A stretch of DNA of 64,000 nt from an uncultured Verrucomicrobia subdivision 3 bacterium (GCA_903921455.1 CAIXPZ010000029.1:47488-111487); one strand, 5' to 3'. Positions 1 through 9,332 are shown, counted from the stretch's first letter. The notes: a model not told the origin generated them from the letters alone. Made by a program: numbers and translations.

Positions 1-48
1 AACCCACCTGCCGCTGCGATTCACTTTCGCCGCCGTGCCAACGAAGCC

Positions 49-300
49 ATGAAGATATACTGCTCATATCTCAATCATAAACCCGCTCGCGGGCTTTACC
101 TGCCGAAGCGCAGCGAAGCCGGGATGGCCACGGTCATTTTCATCGCTTTGCTGGCGATCATGATGATTCTTGTCACGGCGGAAAGCCGCGCGCTGTTTCG
201 TCTCCACCGCGAGGTTAAATTTCTGGAACAACAACAAAATAAAAGGCTCAACCCGCCGGCAACCAACAGGGTGACCGTCATAACCTCCGCAATCCGATGA
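49..300 (+). CDS. Short prepilin-like single-TM protein
   Basis: An 83-residue protein with a basic leader (KRSEAG) followed by one hydrophobic segment (about residues 26-44) and a charged helical tail (LFRLHREVKFLEQQQNKRL). This layout resembles PilX/GspK-like minor prepilins, with possible cleavage at the Gly before MATVIF, but the leader is long and no other pilus gene is visible upstream. The frame is also open back to the window edge, so the true start may lie outside. Its stop overlaps the next gene's ATG (ATGA), which supports both being real and co-translated. Confidence 0.5.
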   Translation: MKIYCSYLNHKPARGLYLPKRSEAGMATVIFIALLAIMMILVTAESRALFRLHREVKFLEQQQNKRLNPPATNRVTVITSAIR

Positions 301-575
301 ACCCCATCCCCGCCACCAAGCTCAAGATGATGAAAGGCTCGATCCGTTGCCTGACGCTGGGCTTGCTGGGTTTGCTGCCGCTGATTGGCGTGCCCTTTGC
401 CCTCGCAGCGTTGTGGGCATCTTATTCGGCACGGCAAAAGGAACGCCAATTTTGGAATCCGGCAAAGCCGCACCGGATATTGGGACTGATTTGCGCCGCA
501 TTTGGCGCGCTGATCTGGAGCGTGGTTGATGCCATCCTGATTTACCACGCCTGCAATAATTACGTCAATGCGTGA
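297..575 (+). CDS. Small two-TM membrane protein (DUF4190-like)
   Basis: A 92-residue protein starting in an ATGA overlap with the preceding gene. It has two hydrophobic segments, about residues 19-42 (LGLLGLLPLIGVPFALAAL) and 62-84, joined by a basic cytoplasmic-type loop. The Gly/Leu/Pro pattern of the first segment resembles DUF4190-type membrane proteins. No catalytic motif is visible and function is unknown. The gene ends convergently, 9 bp before the end of the gmhA-like gene on the other strand. Confidence 0.5.
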   Translation: MNPIPATKLKMMKGSIRCLTLGLLGLLPLIGVPFALAALWASYSARQKERQFWNPAKPHRILGLICAAFGALIWSVVDAILIYHACNNYVNA

Positions 576-584
576 CGCCGCCGG

Positions 585-1151
585 TCACGCCTTCGGCAGT
601 GTTTCTTCCACCATTTCGCAGAGCGCGTGGAATAAAACTTTTTGCGCCTCTTGAATCCGCGCCGTCACGCTGCCGGGCACGATCAGGTCAATCGTTGCCA
701 AGCCCTTGGTGAAGCCGCCGTCGCGGCCCAGGATGGCTATGCTTGCCACGCTCTTGCGTTTGGCCTCTTCCAGTGCGCGCAAAATATTCTTAGATTTACC
801 GCTCGTGGTGAGCGCGATGAGCACGTCGCCTTTTTCCGCCAGACCCCAGACTTGCCGCGCAAAGATTTCATCCGCGTGATAATCATTGCAAACCGCTGTC
901 ATAAATTCGCCATTGGCGGTGAGCGAAATGGCGGGATACGGACGGCGGTCACCCATGAAGCGGCAGAGAAATTCCGTGGCCAGATGCGTGGCGTCGGACG
1001 CGCTGCCGCCGTTGCCGCAGACGAGCAACTTGTGGCCCCCGGTGAGCGAGTGCAAAACTAGTTGCGCCGCGCGGCCGAGCGGTTCTTCGAGCGCCGCCAA
1101 GCCGCGTAGCGTAGTGACGGATTCTTCAATGGCGCGTTGCAAATGACTCAT
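585..1151 (-). CDS. gmhA: Phosphoheptose isomerase (SIS domain, GmhA-like)
   Basis: A 188-residue single SIS-domain protein, the usual GmhA length. The diagnostic CGNGGSASDATHLATE motif (about residues 45-60) and a second phosphosugar-binding stretch (LTTSGKSKNILRAL) are present. GmhA converts sedoheptulose 7-phosphate to D-glycero-D-manno-heptose 7-phosphate, the first step of heptose supply for LPS core, in the cytoplasm. It lies 94 bp downstream of hisB on the same strand, with no other LPS gene adjacent. A DiaA-like SIS protein is the main alternative, but DiaA is normally near other genes and this spacing fits GmhA. Confidence 0.82.
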   Translation of the reverse strand: MSHLQRAIEESVTTLRGLAALEEPLGRAAQLVLHSLTGGHKLLVCGNGGSASDATHLATEFLCRFMGDRRPYPAISLTANGEFMTAVCNDYHADEIFARQVWGLAEKGDVLIALTTSGKSKNILRALEEAKRKSVASIAILGRDGGFTKGLATIDLIVPGSVTARIQEAQKVLFHALCEMVEETLPKA

Positions 1152-1245
1152 GACGGCAGCTTAGCTGGAAGGTTGCTATCGGGCAAACCACGAAATGTGC
1201 TGGAACGCCTGAAATTTTCGCCGAAGTTTTCAGGCGACCACGGCG

Positions 1246-1908
1246 TTACAATTTCCCCTTGGTGCTGGGTAACTGTCCGGCGATGCGCGGATCATGCTGG
1301 CGCGCCGCGTCCACTGCCCGCGCAAATGCCTTGAACAGTGCCTCGACAATGTGGTGGGGTTCGTCGCCGTAAAGCAGTTCCAGGTGCAGGTTGCACCGGG
1401 CTTCGTTCGTGAAGCCTTGGAAAAATTCACGGGCAAGCCCAAACCGGAAAATGCTGGACGCGTCCTGACTTTTTTCTGCGTCCGAAATCTTCTTCAAACC
1501 GAACGGATTCAGCCCGCGCCAGACGAGAAATGGCCGGCCACTGAAATCCACGACGCAACGGGCCAGGCATTCGTCCATCGGCACATATGCTTCGCCGGTG
1601 AACGGATTCCTCGGATGAAAACCGTGGCCATAGCGACGGATGCCGCGTTTGTCGCCCAGCGCGGCAGCCACGGCTTGGCCCAGCGCGATACCGCAGTCTT
1701 CCACCGTGTGATGCGCATCCACACCTAGATCGCCGTCGCACCGCAAATCCAAATCCACGGTGGCATGTTTCGCGAACAGCGTGAGCATGTGGTCAAAAAA
1801 CGGAATGCCGGTGCGGACCTTGGCTTTCCCCTTGCCGTCCAGGTTGAGGCGGAGGGAAATTTGTGTTTCCAGCGTGTGACGTTTGATGGTGGCCGAGCGC
1901 GATTTCAT
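1246..1908 (-). CDS. hisB: Imidazoleglycerol-phosphate dehydratase
   Basis: A 220-residue protein with both metal-binding signatures of the family: HHTVED at residues 66-71 and HHIVEA at 185-190, plus GIPFFDHML near residue 34. The enzyme dehydrates imidazole glycerol phosphate in histidine synthesis. It is monofunctional, with no phosphatase domain. Two short insertions are visible relative to the textbook core: about ten residues between RYG and the conserved VPMDECLA, and an extra segment around residues 134-152 ([17 protein letters not shown]). No other his gene is nearby. Confidence 0.92.
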   Translation of the reverse strand: MKSRSATIKRHTLETQISLRLNLDGKGKAKVRTGIPFFDHMLTLFAKHATVDLDLRCDGDLGVDAHHTVEDCGIALGQAVAAALGDKRGIRRYGHGFHPRNPFTGEAYVPMDECLARCVVDFSGRPFLVWRGLNPFGLKKISDAEKSQDASSIFRFGLAREFFQGFTNEARCNLHLELLYGDEPHHIVEALFKAFARAVDAARQHDPRIAGQLPSTKGKL

Positions 1909-1959
1909 TGGGGAAATTAAACCAGAGCGGCGGCGGAAAGACCAAGCGGAATTGCGCGC

Positions 1960-2826
1960 TCAATAAAGTATCTGCGGCGCGACCGGTATGATTCCGGGCG
2001 CTTTGTTTCGGATCTCTTCAATTTGTTTCTGGATGAATTCGGGGGCGGGCGAAACTTTTTTGGCGGCCTCAAGCCAGTTGATGGCGGCGCCGTAGTTGCC
2101 AGTATCGGCTTCGAGGTGTCCGAGGTTTACCACGAGTTCCTCAAAGACCAGTTTGTCGTCCTTCTGTTTGGCTGGCGACAATCGGAGGAATTTTTTGATG
2201 CCGAGCTGCCAGACGTTCCGGGCGCGGATGAGATCATGGGTGCTTTCGTAATATACCCGCCCCAGTTCAAAGAGGATCTCGCAACTGTCTGGATTGTTGC
2301 GCAGACCCTCGCGCAGGAATGCCTCGGCTTGATCCGCCCGGCCAAGGTGTTCGCGCAGAAAAAATGCGCCGACGGTGTAGGTCTCGATCTTCTGCGGATC
2401 GAGATCGGCGGCCAGACGTAGCCACGGGAGAATTTCACGCTCGTGGTGCTGCGCCAGGTGCGTGTGCTGCGTGATGCGGAAGTTGCGGCCGAAGGTATCA
2501 ATCCAGTCTTTCGGTTTGCCGAGAAAATCCTCATTTTTTTCATCCTCCTCGGATTCCTTTTTGCCGTGGCTGGCGGAGATGATTTCTTTCTGCTCCTCGG
2601 AATTTTTGTCGAAGATGGAAGGGTAATAACCGCTGTGAAAATAGACGTCGGCCATCGTGAAAAAATGGTTGGCGAAAAGTTTTCGCCCGTCGCCGAAAAG
2701 CATGCCGAACAGATTGTCAGATTTGGCGCGGCTGCTCCAGTTGTCCGCCGTCAGCGCCAGGCTGGTCGCCAGCGTAAACGCCAGCGCCAACAACACGGCC
2801 AACGCGGACAGCGGAGAAAGTTTCAT
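1960..2826 (-). CDS. Signal-anchored TPR protein next to an ABC-2 exporter
   Basis: A 288-residue protein when started at the ATG overlapping the stop of the upstream permease gene (ATGA at 2826). An in-frame ATG 21 codons earlier is less likely. Residues 5-24 form a signal peptide or anchor. The middle (residues 75-110) is charged and low-complexity, and from about residue 120 there are three or four TPR-like helical pairs (e.g. AEAFLREGLRNNPDSCEILFELG). Translational coupling to the ABC genes suggests an accessory or periplasmic role for that exporter. The family itself is not recognised. Confidence 0.65.
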   Translation of the reverse strand: MKLSPLSALAVLLALAFTLATSLALTADNWSSRAKSDNLFGMLFGDGRKLFANHFFTMADVYFHSGYYPSIFDKNSEEQKEIISASHGKKESEEDEKNEDFLGKPKDWIDTFGRNFRITQHTHLAQHHEREILPWLRLAADLDPQKIETYTVGAFFLREHLGRADQAEAFLREGLRNNPDSCEILFELGRVYYESTHDLIRARNVWQLGIKKFLRLSPAKQKDDKLVFEELVVNLGHLEADTGNYGAAINWLEAAKKVSPAPEFIQKQIEEIRNKAPGIIPVAPQILY

Positions 2827-3605
2827 CAGGTGGTCAGATTTTTCCGGCGGAAGCCGAACCAGGCCAGCAGCAGAAAAATGCCCGTCCACACTCCGGCGTA
2901 GAGCGTTGCCAGCGCCACCGCCCGCACCGGGACCAAACCCATGTCGTAAACGACGAAGTCGCGCAGGTCATACCATTCAAGGTGCGGCATCATAAAATAA
3001 ATCGTGGCGAGCACGGATTGCATCGGCTCCGGTTGCTGGAGCGCGATGGTGTTCAGGTGCGTGCCCAGCAGCAAAATACCGCCCACCGCGATGAGCGTGA
3101 TGGTGGAGGTGGATGATGGCGCCGCGAAGAAAATCGAGCCCAGCAAGACCATGGCGATGACGATGGCCAGCATCATCCAATGCATCCAGACAGCCTCAAG
3201 ATAAGCCGCCCAGGGCCAGACCTGTTCCTTGGAACCGGTGACGGCCGCGAAGAAAAAGTAAAAGACCACGAGGGCCACCCCGGTGGCGAGCCAGCAGCCG
3301 AGAAATTTTCCCGCGATGACGTGTGCCCGCGAAACCGGCTTGGCCAGCAGCGGAAAAATCGTGCGCGCCTCGCGCTCGGCGGGAATCTGCCGTGCGGTGG
3401 TGACGACGGAGATAACCAGCGCGGAAACCCAGATGAGCAGCAGGCAAATGTCCTTCACATAGCGGACAATTTTGTCATCGTGGAAAAAGTTCACCGCGCC
3501 GGCCGCGAGCGTGAGCAATGCGGTGAGGACGAAGAGGACGTAGAAATCCTTGCGGCGGTAGAGTTCCTTGATGACAACGCCAGCGAGTGCCAAAATTTTG
3601 CTCAT
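2826..3605 (-). CDS. ABC-2 type transporter permease
   Basis: A 259-residue protein with about six hydrophobic segments (near residues 23-40, 55-70, 105-125, 142-160, 168-185 and 236-253). The conserved ABC-2 stretch IPAEREARTIFPLLAKPVSR after the second helix is typical of NatB/GldF-like permeases. It overlaps the ATPase gene upstream by 4 bp and the TPR gene downstream by 1 bp, so the three form one operon. It should be the membrane half of an exporter whose substrate is not shown by the sequence. Confidence 0.85.
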   Translation of the reverse strand: MSKILALAGVVIKELYRRKDFYVLFVLTALLTLAAGAVNFFHDDKIVRYVKDICLLLIWVSALVISVVTTARQIPAEREARTIFPLLAKPVSRAHVIAGKFLGCWLATGVALVVFYFFFAAVTGSKEQVWPWAAYLEAVWMHWMMLAIVIAMVLLGSIFFAAPSSTSTITLIAVGGILLLGTHLNTIALQQPEPMQSVLATIYFMMPHLEWYDLRDFVVYDMGLVPVRAVALATLYAGVWTGIFLLLAWFGFRRKNLTT

Positions 3606-4354
3606 GGTTCAGGACTGGGTTGAAAGCCGACCACATTTAAGAACGCTTTTTCGAGATTTTCATATCCGGTGCTGACTGCCGCAACCGTGCCAACGGCCTT
3701 GAGTTCGCCTTGATGGACAATGGCCACGCGGTCGCAGATGGTTTCAACCTCGCCCAACTCGTGCGAAGAGAAAAAAACCGTTTTGCCCTGCTCCTTGAGG
3801 CGCTGAATAATCTCGCGAACCTTCATGCGGCCCAGCGGGTCGAGTCCGCTCGTCGGCTCGTCCAGAATGAGCAAGTCGGGATTATTGATGAGCGACTGCG
3901 CCAGGCCGACGCGCTGCTGCATCCCTTTGGAATAGGATTTAATCGGGCGCTTGGCGGCGTGTTCGAGTTCGACGAGCTTGAGCAGTTCGGCGATGCGCTG
4001 GTCCGTTTCGGCGCGGGTAAGTCCGAAAATTTTGGCGTAAAAGCGGAGCAATTCCTCGGCGGTGAGAAATTTGTAGTAGTAGGTCAGTTCCGGCAGGTAG
4101 CCGATGCGTTGCCGCGCGATCGGCTGGCGGACATCAATGCCGAACAGGCTTGCCGCACCGCTGCTGGGCGGGACGAAGCCCAGCAGGACATTCATCGTGG
4201 TGGTCTTGCCCGCGCCATTGGGTCCCAGGAAGCCGAAGACTTCGCCGGCGAATACTTCAAGATCAAGACCCTGCAAGGCCACTTTAGTGGACTGACGCAA
4301 ATCGCGGCTGCGATATTCTACGCGCAGTTTCTGGGTGTTAAGAATGACGCTCAT
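3602..4354 (-). CDS. ABC transporter ATP-binding protein (ABC-2 exporter)
   Basis: A 250-residue ATPase starting at MSVILN. An upstream in-frame ATG would add 30 residues unlike the family. Walker A GPNGAGKTT is at residues 44-52; the signature (YSKGMQQRVGLAQ) and Walker B (LLILDEPTSGLDP) follow in order, with the H-loop in FFSSHELGEVE. Together with the overlapping permease it makes a NatAB/GldAF-like exporter. The first gene of the operon, it lies 93 bp from the TMTC-like gene region. Confidence 0.93.
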   Translation of the reverse strand: MSVILNTQKLRVEYRSRDLRQSTKVALQGLDLEVFAGEVFGFLGPNGAGKTTTMNVLLGFVPPSSGAASLFGIDVRQPIARQRIGYLPELTYYYKFLTAEELLRFYAKIFGLTRAETDQRIAELLKLVELEHAAKRPIKSYSKGMQQRVGLAQSLINNPDLLILDEPTSGLDPLGRMKVREIIQRLKEQGKTVFFSSHELGEVETICDRVAIVHQGELKAVGTVAAVSTGYENLEKAFLNVVGFQPSPEP

Positions 4355-4447
4355 GGATTTCGCATGGCGGTGTCTGGTTTTATTAAATCCGAATGAACTA
4401 TCAAGCGGTGGGACATTAAAAAACCCTTCATTTAACCGCAACAAAAA

Positions 4448-6457
4448 TCACTTATGCCGGAAGGATTCGCGCCATGGCTGGTGCTTCTGATAAAGTTCCA
4501 GCCGCTGTTGCATGGCGCCGGCATCTTCCAACTGACCATGGTTGCGGGCGAGGTCAACGGCTTGCTGCTCGTTTTTCATTGCCTCATCAAACCGCCCAAG
4601 CTCCGCATAAGCCAGTGCCAGCGTATCGAGTAAAACGGGTTGCGGGGTTCCAGCCAGATAGTTGGCCTGGCTCGCATAAATCAATGCTTCCGCTCCGTTG
4701 CGGGCCTGCGGGTCTTCATCGGTGGCCAGGACGCGGGCGACATAAATCAGCATCTGCAGCTTATTGGTTTCAATCCGCACCGCCTGTCGCAGATTGTTTA
4801 CGGCTTCCCGATCATGTCCCTGCTTCAACAGCAGCCGGCCTTTCTGATAATGCGCCGGGGCATATTCTGGATTTAAGCGCAACGCCTCGTCAAACTCGCG
4901 CATCGCTTGCTCCCAGCGCCCCACCTCAATCAAAACGATCCCCAGATTATCGTGCAGATACGGTTTTTTAGGTTCCATCAACATGGCCGCGCGACAATAT
5001 TCCACTGCTGCTTCCGGCTTGCCCTGGGTTTGCAAAATGCGGCCAATGTTACTATATGCAATTGGCAAGCCCGGAGATAGGCGCACGGTCTCCTGATATT
5101 CGGCCAATGCCGCCGCCGGTTGGCCTTGATCTTCAAGGGCTGCCCCGAAATTGAGGTGAGCCACGGCATTGTCCTTGGTCACCGCCAGGGCATGAGAAAA
5201 GAGCGAATGACTATCCCGCCAATAACTTAACTGATTTTCCGTCAGCCCTATGCAGGCAATAAGGATTAGGCCGGCGACCAGGCCAACCACAACCGGCGAT
5301 AGACGTAGCCGGCCGGCAAGTTCCCGGAATAAAAATGTCCCGGCCCAAAAAATCCCGATCAGCGGAATGTAGGTGTAACGGTCCGCCATGGCTTGATTGC
5401 CCACTTGGACCAGGCCAATGACCGGCACCAGCGTTCCCAAATACCAGAGCCAACCCATCAATAAATAGGGCCGGCGGCGGCGTTCCAGCCAGGTCAGCAT
5501 GGTCAGGAGCATTAAAACCGCCGCTGTGATCATGGCGGTTAAAAATGGAATCTGCTTGGGCAGCGGGTAAAATACCGCAAGATTTAATGGCCAAATCATC
5601 TTCAGCAAGTATCCACCGTAGGCTGTGATAACATTTTCCAGCCGCATTGCCGGTGATACCCGGTCGAGCGGGACCATGGCTTCAGCTTGTTGGGCAATCA
5701 CGGTCATTACGCAGGCCGCCGCTGTCAGCAACAGGAAGGGTAATTTTTCCAGCAATAACATCCGCAGCGGGCGGGTTCTGGGCAAGGGCCAGAAATCCAG
5801 CAGTAACATCACACAGGGCATGGTTACCAGCATGGGTTTGGACATCAGTCCTAATGCAAAAAATAACAATGCCAGCCAATAATATTTGACGCATGGCCCC
5901 GCCGGAAAAACCAGCCGGTTTTCAAGCTGATGCCTCGCCAACGGATTAACTGCGGCGGGGGGGGGCGCCGTGATCGCTGCCGTTTGAACATAGCGAACAT
6001 AGGCCAATAACATCAGCAAAGCGAAAAATGTGCTCAAAACATCTTTGCGCTCCGCCGCCCAAGCGACAGATTCCACATGCAGCGGATGCCAGGCAAACAG
6101 TGCGGCGACGAAAGCCACCGACCACAGGGCGCCCGTAAGCCGAAACAATAGCGTGAACAGCAGCATGGTGTTCGCCGCATGAATCAGGATGCTTACGAAG
6201 TGGTGACCGCCCGCATTGAGGCGGAACAATTCGCAGTCGGCCATGTGCGAAAGCCAAGTCAGCGGGTGCCAATTGCAGACATTGATCCGGGTAAAAGCCC
6301 ACTGGAGGCCATCCCACGTTAACCCGCGTTGAACCATCGGATTCTGCGTGAGATATAATTCATCGTCGTAGTTGACAAAGTCGTTCCGGGTGGCCGGCCA
6401 GTAAACCAAAATCGTGGCTAACGCGAGCAGCAGGCACAAGATGCGGGCACGTGACAT
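4448..6457 (-). CDS. TMTC-like membrane glycosyltransferase with C-terminal TPRs
   Basis: A 669-residue protein. Residues 1 to about 430 carry roughly ten TM helices and a GT-C style first loop with NYDDELYLTQNP, where paired aspartates are the usual catalytic acidic motif. Residues about 435-660 are TPR repeats (e.g. AVEYCRAAMLMEPKKPYLHDNLG). The architecture matches TMTC/PMT-like O-mannosyltransferases found in Verrucomicrobia and Planctomycetes. It would use lipid-linked sugars on the periplasmic side; acceptor proteins are unknown. A nine-G tract at 5957-5965 lies inside the frame. Confidence 0.75.
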   Translation of the reverse strand: MSRARILCLLLALATILVYWPATRNDFVNYDDELYLTQNPMVQRGLTWDGLQWAFTRINVCNWHPLTWLSHMADCELFRLNAGGHHFVSILIHAANTMLLFTLLFRLTGALWSVAFVAALFAWHPLHVESVAWAAERKDVLSTFFALLMLLAYVRYVQTAAITAPPPAAVNPLARHQLENRLVFPAGPCVKYYWLALLFFALGLMSKPMLVTMPCVMLLLDFWPLPRTRPLRMLLLEKLPFLLLTAAACVMTVIAQQAEAMVPLDRVSPAMRLENVITAYGGYLLKMIWPLNLAVFYPLPKQIPFLTAMITAAVLMLLTMLTWLERRRRPYLLMGWLWYLGTLVPVIGLVQVGNQAMADRYTYIPLIGIFWAGTFLFRELAGRLRLSPVVVGLVAGLILIACIGLTENQLSYWRDSHSLFSHALAVTKDNAVAHLNFGAALEDQGQPAAALAEYQETVRLSPGLPIAYSNIGRILQTQGKPEAAVEYCRAAMLMEPKKPYLHDNLGIVLIEVGRWEQAMREFDEALRLNPEYAPAHYQKGRLLLKQGHDREAVNNLRQAVRIETNKLQMLIYVARVLATDEDPQARNGAEALIYASQANYLAGTPQPVLLDTLALAYAELGRFDEAMKNEQQAVDLARNHGQLEDAGAMQQRLELYQKHQPWRESFRHK

Positions 6458-6488
6458 CGCTGGTTATTAATCTATTTATAATCGCTGA

Positions 6489-6526
6489 AAAAGCAAAAAG
6501 GTCCGGGGCGTACGCCCCGGACCTTT
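6489..6526 (-). terminator. Rho-independent terminator of the first pseudopilin gene
   Basis: A perfect 30-base palindrome at 6497-6526, arms built on GGTCCGGGGC, lies 23 bp past the pilin stop. Read on the minus strand it is followed by T-rich sequence (TTTTTGCTTTTT). Confidence 0.85.
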
Positions 6527-6548
6527 GGTGTAAATCGGCCCAACTAAA

Positions 6549-6920
6549 TCATTGGAGGGCGTGCGCCGGGGTGAGGGTGCTCAAGGTGCAGGTGGCGTTC
6601 GTGCCAACCGCCGCCACGTCATAGCTGCCGCCGGCTGGACAAGCCGGGAGACTGCCGAGAGTGGTCAGCTTGATGTAGGGCAAAAGGTCGTCAGGGAACG
6701 TGAGGGTGTCGCCCGTCTTTTTGCCTTTTTCCAACGCAAACTGGCTTTCCGCCGAGTTAATCTGACGAAGATTGTTGATGCAGGCGTTGGCCTGCGAGGT
6801 GGCCCGAGCCTTCACAAAATTCGGAATCGCAATCGCCGCCAGCAGGCCGATGATGGCCACGACGATCATGATTTCGACCAGGGTGAAGCCCGCCTTACGA
6901 ACTTGGATGTGTTTTTTCAT
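6549..6920 (-). CDS. Type II secretion/type IV pseudopilin-like protein A
   Basis: A 123-residue prepilin. A short basic leader ends at Gly; cleavage G|FTLVE would leave Phe1 and the conserved Glu5. A roughly 20-residue hydrophobic helix follows, then the common Verrucomicrobial/Planctomycetal continuation KARATSQANACINNLRQI. The C-terminus holds a disulfide-type Cys pair and ends AHALQ. It is a near twin of the gene at 7667-8038. It has its own terminator and no neighbouring assembly genes, so it presumably feeds a secretion/pilus machine encoded elsewhere. Confidence 0.85.
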   Translation of the reverse strand: MKKHIQVRKAGFTLVEIMIVVAIIGLLAAIAIPNFVKARATSQANACINNLRQINSAESQFALEKGKKTGDTLTFPDDLLPYIKLTTLGSLPACPAGGSYDVAAVGTNATCTLSTLTPAHALQ

Positions 6921-7097
6921 ATAGTTTTATTTTTATGTTTTATTTATTTATTTATGCCATTACTAACCACAATTACTTGTTACCACACTGCCGTCAGACA
7001 AGACAAGTATTAACCAACCGTTTACTTGATTAAGCTGTTGTGTCCAACATTGACTGCAAATAAGAGCACTTCCAGTGCCAGCCAAACCTCCGGATTG

Positions 7098-7478
7098 TTA
7101 CTCCTGTGCGTGCGGCGGGTTGAGCGTGCTTAAGGAGCACGCGACGGATGGAACCGTGCCCACCGTATTTAGAGTATAATCCCCTTTGGCGGGACACGGC
7201 GGAATCGAGCCCTGGCGGTTGAGTTTGATATAGGCGCTGATATCCGTCGGCCAGGCAATCGTGTCTCCCACATGTTTCCCCGCCTCCACGGAGAATTGTT
7301 GGATGGCGGAATCGATCTGGCGTAAGTTATTGATACAGGTGGTGGCTTGGGAACGGGCACTCGCTCGCATCAAATTGGGAATCACAATGGCGCACAGCAG
7401 GGCAATGATGGCTATGACAATCATGATCTCCACCAGCGTGAAACCACTCAATTTTGCATTTGTCCGGTTTGTTTTCAT
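7098..7478 (-). CDS. Pseudopilin-like protein B
   Basis: A 126-residue prepilin started at MKTNRT. A start 7 codons upstream is possible, but the chosen ATG has a purine-rich GCGAGAAAAA stretch just before it. It has the GFTLVE prepilin cleavage motif, a hydrophobic helix, then the ARSQATTCINNLRQID region shared with the two flanking paralogues. It is more divergent from them (about half the C-terminal positions differ), suggesting an older duplication or a different minor subunit. Confidence 0.82.
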   Translation of the reverse strand: MKTNRTNAKLSGFTLVEIMIVIAIIALLCAIVIPNLMRASARSQATTCINNLRQIDSAIQQFSVEAGKHVGDTIAWPTDISAYIKLNRQGSIPPCPAKGDYTLNTVGTVPSVACSLSTLNPPHAQE

Positions 7479-7614
7479 TTTTTCTCGCGTTGTGAACACA
7501 CGGCGGGCGGATTTATTTTATAATTCCAGTTCACGGATTGCCTGCCGGAAACGCTGTTACCTTTATTTAGCACGCGCAATGCCACTATTCAAATTCTTAA
7601 ATACCCGGCCCAAC

Positions 7615-7646
7615 AAATAAAAACCCCGAAGCCGAAGCTTCGGGGT
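7615..7646 (-). terminator. Rho-independent terminator of pseudopilin C
   Basis: A 10-bp stem (ACCCCGAAGC / GCTTCGGGGT) with a 4-base loop, followed on the minus strand by GGGGTTTTTAT. It lies 20 bp after the stop of the 7667-8038 gene. Confidence 0.85.
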
Positions 7647-7666
7647 CTGGAATCAAACCGCTAATC

Positions 7667-8038
7667 TTACTGGAGGGCGTGAGCCGGCGTAAGCGTGCTC
7701 AACGAGCAGGTCGGATTGGTGCCGACCACGGAGCACACATAGGCGCCGCCCGCCGGACATCCCGGGATGGCACCGGCGGTGGTCAGCTTGATGTAGGGCG
7801 ACAGGGCCGTGGACATGACGAACGTGTCCGTGGTCTTTTTGCCGTTTTCCAACGCATACTGGTTGGCCGCCGCGTCAAGCTGGCGGAGGTTGTTGATGCA
7901 GGCATTGGCTTGCGAGGTGGCACGCGCTTTCACGAAGTTCGGAATCGCGATCGCCGCCAACAGGCCGATAATGGCCACGACAATCATGATTTCCACCAGG
8001 GTGAAGCCCGCCTTACGGATGTTTTTGGTCTGTTTCAT
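7667..8038 (-). CDS. Pseudopilin-like protein C (twin of A)
   Basis: A 123-residue prepilin with G|FTLVE, Glu5, a single N-terminal helix and the ARATSQANACINNLRQLD segment. Identity to the 6549-6920 product is very high through residue 60 and again at the C-terminus (CSLSTLTPAHALQ). The central variable part (residues 60-105) differs, as expected for paralogous pseudopilins with distinct surface loops. Monocistronic, with its own terminator. Confidence 0.85.
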   Translation of the reverse strand: MKQTKNIRKAGFTLVEIMIVVAIIGLLAAIAIPNFVKARATSQANACINNLRQLDAAANQYALENGKKTTDTFVMSTALSPYIKLTTAGAIPGCPAGGAYVCSVVGTNPTCSLSTLTPAHALQ

Positions 8039-8371
8039 TTTGTTTGCTTTCTGTTCACGCGGCGGAACTGCGCATCAGGCGGGTTATATGATTACAACTT
8101 TGTTCCCTTGATTGCCTGACGCAACCGCGTAAAGGAACATTAGCACTACCAGTGCCAAAGTCCAGTTATCTATGAAATTGAGCTTGCATGGAACATATTG
8201 TCTTAAATAAACAGCTTGCGCACCTTATGTTTCGTTCGAAACAGTTGCTTTTCTATAAGTCTAAAGTCAGCCGTCTATTTTCAGGACACGGATTGACTCA
8301 ATGCAGAACACATACTTCAGTTAAACCAGAAATCCCATGATGGGTGAGGATTACAGGCGGTTTAATTATAT

Positions 8372-8554
8372 TCAGATTGTTTTAGGTGCGTTCCACATAA
8401 GCCGGTAGAAAGCGTTTGGCATCGGCGCATTGGTGTCGCTAAAATCGAATGTGCCGTTAGCTGGCGCATTTGTCGTCCAAACGATACTCCACGGGGCGCT
8501 TATCTCATTAACCGAACGCTGCACATGCTCGGTGCAGCCGGGGAAACCCCGCAA
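8372..8554 (-). pseudogene. C-terminal remnant of a secreted repeat protein
   Basis: About 45 readable codons encode PWSIVWTTNAPANGTFDFSD and end FYRLMWNAP. This is the familiar C-terminal signature of secreted Verrucomicrobial proteins (W-T-N-A-x-x-N-G-x-F-x-F-x-D-T-N-A-P...FYR). No matching upstream domain can be read in the same or other frames, so it looks like the tail of a deleted gene. Confidence 0.45.
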
Positions 8555-8922
8555 ACGCCGTCGTTGGCAAATTAGGAGATAAAATACAGCAAGCGGGTGT
8601 CTTTATTGCGTCGCCCCAGAAGATAGTAGTCAAAAAGCGGCGCCAGCAGCGTAATTTTAGCAGAGAGTTGGATTCAAAACCATAGAAACCAGGCCTAGTC
8701 GGGTAATGTCTCAGTTGGATACCTGGTTTACGCGCGACCTGCGATGCCATTTTCTGGCACCAAGAACTTTACCAGCATCCGAGGCAACTTTTGTAAGTGG
8801 TTGATAGAGCATCCAAAACTTTACCATTTCTTTACCACTTTTCGATTTTTAGGGGGTAAAATTTCCAAAGGAATCAGGGACAAACCGAGGGATTCGGCGC
8901 CGGTCAACAGCGGGTGGAAGTG

Positions 8923-8952
8923 ACCAGAGATTACCAAAGATTACCAAAGGTG
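8923..8952 (+). repeat. Three tandem 10-bp units, consensus ACCAAAGATT
   Basis: Units ACCAGAGATT, ACCAAAGATT and ACCAAAGGTG follow each other without gaps. The consensus differs by one base from the provirus repeat unit ACCAACGATT (arrays at 32628 and 34590). There is no gene adjacent. Confidence 0.6.
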
Positions 8953-9332
8953 ACCTGAAATGAATTTTAAGGTTCTCAGATTGCCGGGCTAAGCCGGACA
9001 AACTTTCCCGGGCAACCCAGAACGGTTTCGCCAGAAAATCCCGATGTCAAAGAACGACCACGCACACTGCACGGAAATCCCCGCCCGTCGCCGGGCGCAG
9101 CATCAGGCGACGGGATCGTTTGCCAACCGAAAGATCAGCCGCCACCCAGTGACCGCCACGCGGTCAGGTCAAGCCGCAGCGCGACTTGCCCCACCGGTTA
9201 GCCAGCGCACAAGATGTATCATATAGACTATGATACAATAATGTCCAATGAAATTTATTCGACCTGAGACCGGAACCAAGGGCGCTGGATGGGCGCGCGG
9301 GCGCGCGCCCGCTTCCATTTCGGAATCCGGGT

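Larger units (their letters stand above)
8039..9332. other. Gene-poor stretch of about 1.3 kb
   Basis: Apart from the C-terminal gene remnant near 8.4-8.55 kb and the 10-bp repeat at 8923-8952, I see no convincing gene on either strand. A perfect 16-bp GC palindrome (GCGGGCGCGCGCCCGC) lies at 9297-9312 downstream of pgl, without a T-tract. Confidence 0.5.

Noticed and set aside
9285..9312. GC palindrome downstream of pgl as a terminator
   Set aside because: A perfect 16-bp palindrome exists, but no T-tract follows on the minus strand.
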